Assembly (NCBI GenBank): GCA_028752905.1
Contig: JAQNBH010000015.1
Span: 36,624,163 to 36,688,162 of the forward strand
DNA: 64,000 nucleotides
Direction of reading: 5' to 3'
Origin: Cladorhizidae sp. MBARI D1340-BT2
Taxonomy: Eukaryota; Porifera; Demospongiae; Poecilosclerida; Cladorhizidae
This document shows positions 44,836 through 55,287 of the stretch, piece after piece. The notes under the pieces were generated by a model. That model searched no databases. It was given only the letters and a program-made list of their open reading frames with translations, and was not told the DNA's origin. Numbering within the stretch: position 1 is the stretch's first letter; each line of letters opens with the position of its first letter. A program made the position numbers and the translations under genes.

Positions 44836-45915
44836 CTGGCAAGCAAACATACACATCACAAGGCAGTTGGATAATTAACTTAACATTGCCATGCATGGCA
44901 TATGTATGATCTATGCATGTACGTATGTATTCTTCAAAATAAGAATAGGACAATGGTCTTAAATAATGCAGGATTATTACATCGGAATGGTACAAAAAAA
45001 TAACATGGCTGGAGGGGAAAATACTGGCTGCATGGTCAAGTGAGAATGATGCTACTTATGTGAAAAACAGAACTTGCTTATAAAGAAGCTGACATGGTTC
45101 AATACACAGTGTGTTTACTCTGGAATCCACAGTTATGATTATGCTTTGTACTGAAATCTTAAAATAAATATTAACAGTAATATCAATGTACTTAGATTTC
45201 AGATTGTGATGAAATGAATACATTTTCATTTCAAAAGAAATCCTTCCAAAACAATAAGCAGACCGTATGTGCAGACTGTGCTGTCACAGTAGTTCGCCAT
45301 TAATGCTCAGTTTGCCTTTACATTACTGTAAATTACGATGGCTGCATGACCGAAGAGGAGAAATGTGTGTGTCTGTGTGCGTGCACATGTGTGTGAGTGT
45401 GAGAATGAAAAATAATATTACTTTGTAACACCAATTTTTCTATCTTTATGAGTCCTAATATATAATGCTTGATAGGAAAGAGAAGTTATATGCGCATGAG
45501 GGCTTGGACAATAAGTCTAGGATTACAACCAACATCAACTCGATCAGCAGACAAAACTTGGCTCTTTCTAGCTAAATCTCTGTGACAGTTTATGAATTCC
45601 CTAACTATCATACTTTCGCTCATATCTACTAGCTACACATTGAAAATTATTCGTGTTCAAAACCAATCATAGTGAGAAAGCTATAGCTACAGACTTCATC
45701 GGTAGGCCTAACTACTGCATTATACTAGGCATTATTCAAAGAAAGAAATCATCAGATTGACTACTAACTTTCTAAGTGCCCACAGCTTAGGCTAGCTTGA
45801 GCTATGCAACAACAGCTTTAGACTCAAGCGTGCTGCAAGAAAGCTATAACTACTACCCACAGCTATATTACTAGCTGCACTGGTCTGGGCTAGGAACAAA
45901 GAAAGAACTTTACTC

Positions 45916-46200
45916 ATGAAAAACTCCAATCACCCACCCCTACACCCGCTTGGAAACACTCCCGCAAAGGATGTGGCAGCTAGTTTATCAAGTGCTTCAC
46001 TTCACGGACCATTTCTTTCGCTATCTTCTGCCAAGCATATCAGCCTAAGTGCATTAACCATCATAGTGAATAATTGTGTGCTAATTGGGGTTGTTATAAT
46101 TATAGTGTTATTAATTTTGTTTATGATAACTTTGCCTGTAATTAAACTATGGAAGTGCTTGAGTTTATTCTTCTTCTTTCAATTACAAGGGAGAATGTAA
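45916..46200 (+). CDS. doubtful 94-aa frame with a hydrophobic segment
   Basis: The frame contains NCVLIGVVIIIVLLILFMIT, a plausible membrane helix, then L-P-V-I-K-L-W-K-C-L. The homologous sequence in block A (22470-22690) has stops and in block D (58324-58560) is frameshifted at the hydrophobic part. It is either a gene surviving only in B or, more likely, chance openness in duplicated spacer. Confidence 0.15.
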   Translation: MKNSNHPPLHPLGNTPAKDVAASLSSASLHGPFLSLSSAKHISLSALTIIVNNCVLIGVVIIIVLLILFMITLPVIKLWKCLSLFFFFQLQGRM

Positions 46201-46362
46201 TATAATCCACAGGAATGCTTCAATGTGATTGGACTGCAACTATCGTGGCATGACACATGTTGTGTATATTAGAGACATCAGAGACTTTTCTTACCCTACC
46301 CCAAATATAAAGATCAATAATTAGCTATGCCAGACTACTATGAAATCCTTTAATGAAATATA

Positions 46363-47030
46363 CAGTAGAATTTCCAAATAGTGGACAAGTTGGAGCATAC
46401 CTCTTTGTCCATTATTCGGAGGTTGTCCTTTATTGGGAGGCTTCTTTATTAACCTTATTCTCTCTGTTGTAAGGTCATGCAGACACCAGAATAAAACATT
46501 ATCATTATCTCAGTTTAGTACGTCATGTAGACACTAATATAAAATATTTACATTCTCAGTTTGTTTTGTATTCATGTATGGAAGTTTGTGTGACATGGAC
46601 AGTGTGACAACAAGCAATGCCGTCAACAAATGAACTTGCACATGTAGCTTCATCAAGGCATCCATGGCTCTCTAGAAAATATTTAACACCTTCCAGTGAC
46701 TCAAGTGACTCTTTAGTTTTGTGGGAGGTGTCTGTAAATTTTCACCTTCTTCATCAGATTGTTTTCGTCAGCATCTTCTGTTTCAAGTTATCTTCCCATG
46801 TGTCATCATCAATGTCAGCAAAAACAGGGAGACCATTGTCTTCATTCATATACTATGTGCAAGTTATGTGTGGGAGGGAGGGGAACTAGATAAATACATG
46901 AAAAATTTGGTTTTAAAAAAGGCGATTTGAGGTACTGCCTGAGGTCTGATGAGAACTTGCATCAACATCTCATTCATAGGATTTCTGTGGTGGTATAATG
47001 TAGGAGTGCTGCTTCACTTTTTGTTACCCA
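46363..47030 (-). mobile_element. pogo/Tigger-like element fragment
   Basis: CAGTAGAATTTCC at 46363, next to TA, resembles the CAGTNGAA ends of pogo-type elements and marks where block B homology stops. Minus-strand sequence near 46600-46850 reads FADIDDDTWEDNL and, in another frame, KESLESLEGVKYFLESHGCL. The latter is like the acidic then A-L-x-x-L-E-x-(V)-x-x-F-L-E C-terminus of pogo/Tigger transposases. The other end was not found. The family call is tentative. Confidence 0.4.
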
Positions 47031-47229
47031 GTCAGGGTGTATGGAAGATTAATTTTTGTATGTAGGATTTTTAATATTAAATAATAAATAAAGAAAAATA
47101 ACATAATAACAATTTATTTGTTTATTTGTTGGTTTGTTTGTTTACTATTTATTAAATTTATAATAGTAATAATTATTAATTAGTAACATATATATTATGT
47201 CTGGTCTATTTATGTATTAATAATAAAAA
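47031..47229. other. AT-rich low-complexity sequence
   Basis: TTTG and TAATAA short repeats; no coding content. Confidence 0.6.
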
Positions 47230-47960
47230 TTATAAAAAATGAGTGTTTATCATTTACAGGACTTTATGTGTATAATTGCAGTATTGCAATATTGGCCTTC
47301 ATTATAAAGAGTCCTGTAAATAATTGCTTTATTATTAAATCTTATTTTTTATACAAAAAAAAATTTTTATGTGTTACTTTGATGCCTAGCTGGCATGTAC
47401 AAGAAGTGACTCGGTATACATAATGCAAAAAATTAACCAATCACATATGTTAATAACAGGACCATTGCAGATATAATTAGCATCACACATAGCATTATAA
47501 AATGGTATATTATGATCAAACTCGGTTGCTTACGACATTGTATTTAATTGTAAAAAGAGATGCTTCAAGAGATGGCTGAAGTCAGGTAATCGCAGTTCTA
47601 TATCTTCAAGGACAAGTGAATTCTGTTCAGTTTCTAGAAGTAAGAACAACACAATATCTTAGGCCAGGCTGTCAAAATTTTCTATGATTATTTTTACATA
47701 TATGACTGCTCATTTTTTTGCTAGCAGACAAATGCAGCTGCAGAAGATTGAGATTGCAGCTGCTATTAGTACACTATTTAAGCAAGCTAGATTGTGGACC
47801 AGTTAGGGGACCTCTTCCCAAAACAGGGCTAACTTGTTCAGCTTCGAGGCAACGACATGATCATGTTTACTGTGCACTAGTGCGATTGTGGCATTGCTAT
47901 TTCGATGATGGCAATTCAATTTGGAGTCTTCTGTAATAATAAATGTGGACACACTGTATG
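47230..47960. repeat. dispersed repeat R1, most complete copy
   Basis: The left half matches 1-480 and the right half matches 26560-26994. It is the only copy where both halves are contiguous. Frames inside (for example 47718-47936) differ between copies by stops and indels, so no gene is supported. Terminal features were not identified. Confidence 0.6.
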
Positions 47961-49539
47961 CAAGCTATAATTATATGTGTGGGGAGCAAAGTAGATACAA
48001 AATACAAGATCCTGCAGAAGAAGATTTAAGTTTCTTGGCCTTCCCATTTGCTACCTTCGCAAAGGATTCAAGGCACACTCAGAATTTTTTTGTCAAAATG
48101 GCTGAACTCATCATTTATTACAACTAAGAAGTTGCCAAAATGAGTTTTAGCTGAGATATAAACTTTGTTGCCACTTTTTAAAAAGGATTGCTATTTCACC
48201 CCCAGTAACTTTTATGCAGGGTACACAACATTAACTCCTTACAAACTAGGTGTCCCAGATGATCTACAATCCTTGCCACCTATTATGGCAGATGAGCTAA
48301 AAAAATAAAAATATTTTCATAGCTCAACTGACCCTTGGCCTCTGCTTCTTGCTGATTGTGCAAACAGAAAGTTGTAATACACCACAGGAAGTTGTAATGG
48401 AACAAGATGATCAGGTTGGTTTCAATTTCCTAGAGATGTGGGAAAACAAACATCAATATCTAATCCTGGTGAAGGTTAGAGCATCTAGTCGAAAGTTGGA
48501 GAGAGCAAATTCAAATTTATCATAGAGAGGTCATTGTAAAATAAATATCTAGACATAGGCACCATGACTTATCAAACTGCCAGACTAACCTCAAGTCCTA
48601 CCAAGCTTATATGTATCTCATCATATCTGTCATCCTTCATAGTGATTTCCTCTCTCTTAATTAATGAGATTGGTTAACTTGGAGGTTCAGCTTCTCTGTG
48701 TGCATGCACAATTGCTGCTAGATCTAGTGTGGGCTAGTGCAGTTACTCTGCAGCTTTCTAAGCTGAAAGATACATGGAGTTTACAGATCAGCTGAATGAT
48801 TCTGTTGCAGAGAGAAGTGTCTATACCACATATAGAAATTCACAGTATTCAGGCCACTCCACATTGACTTTAGTTAGAAGATAAGATTCATGAATGGACA
48901 CTGGAAAAACATACAAATTGTGACGAAAGCCAGTGAGAGATTGCTAGAACTTCTTAACAGAAATTGTTAATACATTGTCTACTGCTAAACTTGCAAATCG
49001 TTGCTTGCCAAATATGAAGTAAAATGCAGAGTAGCCAGGAGTGCATTGAACACTACAATGTTTGCCGCACATAGTGACCTAAGGTGTTCCTCCCTGTCTA
49101 AAGGATGTTCTGAAGTGGCAAGAAAACTAGCATGTGATTGAAATGCTCAATTAGAGAATGATATGGTGTGGTCCTTGTCTTTATAATTATGCCCAAATCT
49201 CCATAATTAGTTGCGACTCATTTGTTTTCCCTCATCAGAGTGAAGCTGCCTAGGTTTAAAAAAATGGGGAAAAATTCATTGGCAATCTGTGCAAGAGTTG
49301 AGTAATCTTGGTTAGGTACAGACTATTCCTCATCCAGTGCTAGTCTCCAGCTATGAGAGTTTAAAATTTCCAGACTTAGACTCTGTGAAGAACCTATGAT
49401 ATTTATGGCAACCAGTTGCATTGGACTTCCTACTTTTATGCTCTGCTATTGTTCTCTGCTCCTTATAGTAGGTGATTTCATGGTTGCACAATTGGTGGGG
49501 GAATTATAGAGTTCCGAGAGGTATAATTATGAGTTCAAA
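47961..49539. other. mostly unrecognised; possible Ty3/gypsy 3' LTR
   Basis: No gene seen. 48800-49000 is similar to 1630-1810, next to the LTR candidate at 1320. It lies downstream of the minus-strand RT remnant at 49540, so it may be the 3' LTR of that element. Confidence 0.35.
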
Positions 49540-50930
49540 TTATCTTTCAGTAGTACAAAACACTGTCTTCTGACGGTCTTCTTCAGCTACTTCCACGTGC
49601 CAATAGCCATTAAGTAAATCCAGTATAGAAAACCACTTTGAACCGGAGAGTGTGTTCGGCATGTCAATAATTCTAGGCAGAGGATAGGCATCCTTGTGGG
49701 TGGCTTCATTTAGCCTGTGGTGTAATCCACACAAAACCGAAATGTATTATTACTAGAACTATGTCGAAAGCCAAAGGACTTGTGGAGGGTTCAGCAATTT
49801 TGTCTTTCAGGAGCCTCTTCAGGAGTTTCTTCTGTGGTGTGGAAGGAATCTTCACCTATTGCAAAAAATTATCCTTTCGTTCTTGAGTGAGGGTTGAGGT
49901 ACTGCCTGCTCTCTACTATGCTCCAAAGAAGCTCATTTTATGCATTAGATATTTCTTTTAAGCTATTATGTATATTTGCAATGGTAGCTTCTAATGTTAT
50001 TTCCAATAACTCTTTGGAGGCAACATGCTTGTTTGCAGTTATCTACTGGCTCGGGTTTAGGGTTAAACAAACGGATAGGCAAACTTCTATCTTTTGGTAT
50101 GACTAACACTCCATCTAGGGCACCAGGAAATGTGATTTCTATTCTACTTTCTACAAGGCATGTCCTGTCAGGCAATTGCCTTGAACACTTGCCAATACCG
50201 CTTTACAATGACCTTGTCAATAATCAACTAGAACTTTACAAACTCGACTAGATGCTCTAGCCTTCATCAGGAAACTATACTACTTGCTCTGACAAAGTAG
50301 GTAATAGTCTCACTAATGTGCACACTTCCAATTGTGTTTCATGTTTAGACCGTTGAGAAACAGAAACGGGGGGCTTCTTATCCCAATTAAGCTGTGACCT
50401 CACCAGACCAACCAAACATTGTAAAGGAAGACTAGGCTAAATATAGCATAAGGGACTCGCCACAACATCTGTTGGGTAACCTTGTCCATCGAAAGAATGA
50501 TCTACATATTATGCATGGCCATGTAGCAGCAGTGGCATTGCCAATATGCCCAGGAGTGGGTGACCAGTCCATGTTTGCATTTCTCTTGCTGTCCCTTCGG
50601 CACTTAAGGTATCCCATGTGTCCTTCTGTAGAAGAGTAATGCAGCACCAGCATCTCCAGTGTCCACAAGGAATGAAGTAATCACAGCATTGACTAAGTCA
50701 CTAAGCCATCTATGCAAACTCCACCTTAGGGGTACCATTAAAGAATGAGTCATATTCTACTCTCCGGTGCTTGACTCCACCCACAGGGTGTCTAGTTTCT
50801 CTGCTGCTTCTTTGGAGAGAGACATTATCTTACACTGGTTTGCAGTTCCAGCAGCTCAGGTCCTCTCCTCTCCATCTGGGAGGCCCATGGGGTCCACCAT
50901 CTCTATTCAAACCATATTTGTCGACAAATA
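49540..50930 (-). pseudogene. Ty3/gypsy pol remnant: zinc knuckle, protease, RT
   Basis: Minus strand, in order from 50930 down. A CWNC motif (about 50865) suggests the gag zinc knuckle. LVDTGDAGAALL (about 50660) is the retroviral-type aspartic protease active-site region. A pre-RT segment reads GALDGVLVIPKDRSLPIRLF (50175-50020). RT motifs follow: RLNEATHKDAYPLPR, then GSKWFSILDLLNGYWHVEVA and K-T-V-F-C-T-T (49734-49540). The frame is broken repeatedly, and RT stops before the Y-x-D-D motif. It probably belongs with the gag/LTR remnants at 480-1850. Confidence 0.8.
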
Positions 50931-51908
50931 GTTTTGAAAAATTAGTTTAAAAAGTAGCATTTTGACATTATTCCCCCCTTATCATCTTCTGGTTCATGCT
51001 AATTCAGAACATATAAAGTTTTGCAATGGCTTTTTCAATAACCAACTTACAATTTGTTACTCAATGTTCCTACTATATAGATGAGAGATTACTTATCGAT
51101 TTTATATTTTTATAGGAAAAAAACTGTCACTTAATATTATTATATGTATACATATCTGAAATGTAATATACCAAGTAGACCCCTAGCATTTACAGGACCT
51201 TTTACTTTAAAAAAGAATATATACCAAATATAAGAGCTTAAAAAAGCAGTATGGTATTGGTGTAAAATGTTTTAAATATTGCACTCTAGATATTTATTAC
51301 ATACTAATTAGAACGCAATTCAATATGTACGTTATAATGGGTTTCTTGATAATTAACTTAAACTTTGTTACTTGAAGACTCGACTAGTTGCTCTAGCCTT
51401 CATCAGCATTTATTTCTGATGAAGGCTAGAAGAAATGTCCAATAACAAATTTTAAATAATATTCTATTATGTCGTCATTGAGAGATTCTTCTCGTTTTTT
51501 AATGTTTCATTTTGGTTCCTCTGCATAAATAGCATCATCCTTCAAGAACTTGTAGCAGTCACTCAGGATAACTCCAGAACTAACCAATCACAGCTGTCTC
51601 TATCATGTTTATACTTAAGTATTATAATATACATACATCATGTCAGGATAACCCCAGAACTAACCAATCATAGCAGTCTTTATCATGTTTATACTAAGAT
51701 ACATCATGGGTCACAAGTAGTTTCAAATGGTTGTTTAATATCTGCGCTGACAGAGTAAAGCTTCTAAGTAAACCAACAGGCCTTCTACTTCTTTGCAGTG
51801 AACATGCAGCAGTTACTGAATCACCTCAACCAAAAATTGCTCACACACAAGCATGGTTATTGCATTGAGTATTTGGAGTCTACTATGGTAAAATTATTGC
51901 ACACAAGT

Positions 51909-52250
51909 GATGGGATGGGAAGGGAAGGATGGGGTCGGGGGAGGGGTGAGGGGAGAGGGGGGAGGGGGTCAGAGGGTGGGGGGAGGGGGAGGAGGTCAGG
52001 GGGTGGGGGGAGGTGGGAGGGGTGGGGGGAGGCGGAGGGGGTGGGGGGAGGCGGGAGGCGGGAGAGGGTGGGGGAGGCGGGAGGTGGGAGGGGGTGTGGG
52101 GAGGCGGGAGGGGGTGGGGGGTGGGGGGCAGAGGGAGGGGAAGGGGTGGGGGGAGGGCGGAGGGGGTGGGGGGAGGGTGGAGGGGGAGGGGGGGAGGGGG
52201 GAGGGGGTGGGGGGAGGGGGGAGGGGGGTGGGGGGAGGGGGGGAGGGGAT
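51909..52250 (+). repeat. expanded 340-bp G-rich purine tract
   Basis: Almost pure G with interspersed A, few T and C, built from GGGGGAGG, GGTGGGGGGAGG and GGCGGGAGG-type units. It contains dozens of G3+ runs in close succession, so G-quadruplex formation on the plus strand is likely. The Gly/Arg-rich open frames across it are artefacts of composition. Blocks A and B have only about 55-65 bp here. Confidence 0.95.
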
Positions 52251-52798
52251 GGACTAAATTTGATGAGAATATGTAGACAGATTAAATTGTTTTTGTATGG
52301 TGGTAAGCTAGCAAAGAAGTCATGGCATGCTGGAAATGTTTTCCTTTGAGGTAAAGATTGCTGAAACTACTATTAGAATGTAAAGAGGCTGCCAAAGTGA
52401 GTTTCATCTGAGACATAAGCTGTGTGGTGTATGTATTTTTGGCATTTACCATTTTGAAATGGGCTGAGAAAAGCTAGAGCAGAAACATCCAAAAATAAAT
52501 TAAGGGGCCAAACCAAAATAAGGAGTGCTATTATTGCACCATACACAAGATATTACATCACACATTTCTACAAACCCTAAAATAACTTCTGCTGTTGATG
52601 AACTGTTACACTGAAAGTAGCACTATTGCTAACACCATGATATTGTCACATGTTCCTCTATCTAGCTACACAAGGAGAGAACTTCCGTGTAATGGAATTA
52701 GCATGACGATTGCGGGAAAATCTTCGCACGAATTTTGCACAAGTATGATACAGTATATATAATAAGAACTGAAGGTTTCCGTTGGCCTGTTCTCTCTT

Positions 52799-52904
52799 CA
52801 GTGCGAACTTACAAGTTAGACTAGTGAAGCCTTTTCATATAATGTGTCTGTCAGTGCGAACTTACAAGTTAGACTAGTGAAGCCTTTTCATATAATGTGT
52901 CTGC
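52799..52904 (+). repeat. exact 53-bp tandem duplication in the 5' flank of copy D
   Basis: CAGTGCGAACTTACAAGTTA starts at 52799 and again at 52852. The two 53-bp units appear identical except at the last base. Block A has a single unit at about 7640-7692. Confidence 0.9.
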
Positions 52905-53119
52905 CAACTGCGATTTGGATGGTGATGGATGATGAAAGTGTAGTCCAGTAGACGCCTCAGCGGACTGTGTAAATCCAACCAAATCTCCCCCCACCTGAAT
53001 TAAACCCCACCCGCGCACTTATTTTGGGGGTTGGTGAAGTTACAGGAAGAATAAAGCAAGTTACAGCCAGTGAATAGTTAGTTTACCATTGAGAAGCGTC
53101 TACTGACTCTACTTTCTAT

Positions 53120-54759
53120 ATGTTTTGCGTGGCAACAATGGAATGGACTATTCTAACAAGCTTAGCACTTGCTCTTACAGCACTTCCGTCAGTGGAGGGA
53201 CAAACATGTAAGTGGGCAGCTGTTGCAAGGAAGCTGCTTTCTATGTTATTTTAAACTGCTTGTTAGCTTGTAAAATAAAGTGGGATTGGAAAGTTAGACA
53301 CAAGAAGCTTTGGCAGAGCTTGCTGTCTAATCCTTGAATTAATTGTGGGTGAGTGTGTTGTGTATTGGGTAGGGAAGTGGTGGCAGAGGAGAAAAGAACT
53401 GTTGTATGGTGAGCTGAGGAATGATCTTTGTTCTACTCCTGTCCCCCCCCTTCCTGAGCAGCGGGACACTCGTAACTTAATATTGTGGATAATTTTATTA
53501 ATTAGATACTGTTGACTTCTTTTTAAAATATAGATTGTTATTAGGTTAGTTACTAAATAGTTTCACACAGTGCTGTATTATATATGTGATGGCCTTAACA
53601 GGCTCAGCAATAGCAACATTAAATCATTTTTATCTAAGCTTTAGCATTATATATATATATATGTGTAGCTGCAGTGGTCAACATTGGTTGTGACTGCTGA
53701 AGAGTCCCCACACCTGCCAGTCATGGTTGTAGTGTTAGGGGTGTCAAATAAAACATTATCCAACAATTATCTATACAAGCGCCTGGTTTGAAAAAGGAAT
53801 TTCGTTAATGATCATTTTACTGGTACAACAAAAAAAGGTACTGTGATTGTGACCAGCTCCACTGACTCAGTGCTGTTGGAGGGCCTGCAAGAGTCTAGTG
53901 TGTACTCTGTCAGTGTTACTGCCAGAATATTTGATCTGACAAAGTCAATAAGTGTAGCAGACATCACCACACTAATAGCAGGTGAGCACACTGCCTGATA
54001 CTTGTTATCTGATCCCTATAGCATATAGACGCTGCTCCACAATACTTCATAGAGACCACTATAACTTCCACAAGCATCACACTGACTTGGAGGAACATAA
54101 ACTGCATCCAGCAATGGACGCATAACTAGTTTTGAAATCCAATCTGGGCAAGTAGCTGGTGCACTAACCACAATGATCTTTGGCAGTTCAGTTAGACAGT
54201 TGATGACTCTTGCCCTTCAGCGATACAGGTTTCAAATAGTACCAATGGCACTGGACCATACAGTGCTTTGATTGGCTCAATAAGAACTGATTAAAACGGT
54301 AGCTCATTCTTATAATATCTCAGAAAATATTGTGGAAAGATCGACTATACATATTTATCTTCTCTCTGTGTATATACAGTTGCTATCACTGCAGTGGCTG
54401 TTTTCATCTTCACTGTTGTTTTGTATTCAATCATCCTAACACTGGTGTTAGTTGTGTTACGTCATAGGAACCACAATAGGTGAGAACTTGTTAATAACAT
54501 CACTAATGTGATTGATGTAATATCTTGGTATATAGCCTGCAGGAAATTACCAGTCACTATGAAGATGTCAATAGCAAGTATGTGTGGCAAACTTGTTATT
54601 ATAAATGTTAGTGAATATCATGTTGACTTTCACTTTCACAGACAAGTAATGGAATTGAAGGAGTGTCAAGCATATGGACAAGTCTCTGCATCAGGGCACA
54701 CCTCCCAGGGAGTTCCTCCTGCAACCATAGAACATGAAGGAGTGTATGACAATATATAA
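53120..54759 (+). CDS. receptor copy D: signal peptide, TM and intact tail, no ectodomain
   Basis: Exons: 53120-53207 (signal peptide, GTAAGT donor, phase 1), 54380-54479 (TM, acceptor TATATACAG), 54536-54577 (42-nt ITIM-like exon, GTATGT donor) and 54642-54759 (tail, stop). They join in frame to 348 nt, or 115 aa. After signal cleavage almost nothing lies outside the membrane. The tail keeps S-H-Y-E-D-V, A-Y-G-Q-V and V-Y-D-N-I. All four exons and their splice sites are intact, whereas the ectodomain exons are deleted (junction near 53775) or dead. It could be a decayed gene whose remaining exons are still clean by chance, or an expressed adaptor-like product. Confidence 0.5.
53800..54298 (+). 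pseudogene. dead FN3-1/2 fusion and FN3-3 exons in copy D
   Basis: 53800-53981 is the same FN3-1/FN3-2 fusion as 16110-16293, and 54020-54298 the same dead FN3-3 as 16340-16612, including the shared AAGAACTGATTAAAA ending. They lie inside the proposed copy D intron. The shared breakpoint shows that copy D derives from a gene that already had copy A's internal duplication. Confidence 0.8.
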
Positions 54760-55117
54760 CCATGCACAGCTGACAATATTAATATAATTATAGCAGCATT
54801 TGTTCAAGTGTATTTAATCGTAGAACATGTAGGAAGTTGGTATATTTATAATTATTCTCTTGGAAAGAAATATCATCTGCAACACTTGGATACATCGATC
54901 ACAAGTATTCACTTTTTTCAATATGTGGCATGGATTATGGCACATTGCTCTGGTGGATGAAGCATCATCATTTCTCTCCATAATCATCATACCATTTGAA
55001 TATCCTCAATCCCATACCTTGTTATCATCCGAGATATCAGAGCAAATGGATAAGCTTATTACAAGGGGGGACGAAACCATTTTAGTAAAAAAAAACTTGC
55101 TGGTTACCCATGGGTGA

Positions 55118-55287
55118 TGAGCGCACAGTGCATAGATAGATAGAAACATGCATAGATATGTCATGTGTGGCAATAACAAATTTTCTATCCAACTCCCCAC
55201 TGAGGACTTGCTTCTCCTTGGAATAATACATCAATAAAATCAGCATGACTAAAGTACATGCAAAAATTAGTAAAAAGACTACTAATT
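55118..55287 (-). CDS. candidate minus-strand transmembrane exon in block D spacer
   Basis: Open homologue of 44650-44835: VVFLLIFACTLVMLILLMYY, then SKEKQVLSGELDRKFV. The acceptor here is CAA instead of CAG, so splicing at the same place is doubtful. It is convergent to receptor copy D. Confidence 0.25.

Larger units (their letters stand above)
32020..46362 (+). repeat. segmental duplication block B
   Basis: Second unit of the segmental duplication, carrying receptor copy B. It starts at the shared GGAATACTCAGACACAGGG region. It has gained about 2.9 kb of foreign sequence (41990-44640, with Mutator-like and tandem repeats) and lost about 2 kb of spacer relative to block A. It stops at TTTAATGAAATATA (46349-46362), where block A and D sequence continues but a CAGTAGAATTTCC repeat begins here. 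Confidence 0.85.

Noticed and set aside
51798..52349. Gly/Arg-rich protein of up to 183 aa
   Set aside because: Three overlapping frames are open only because the tract is almost pure purine; the length is not kept in blocks A and B.
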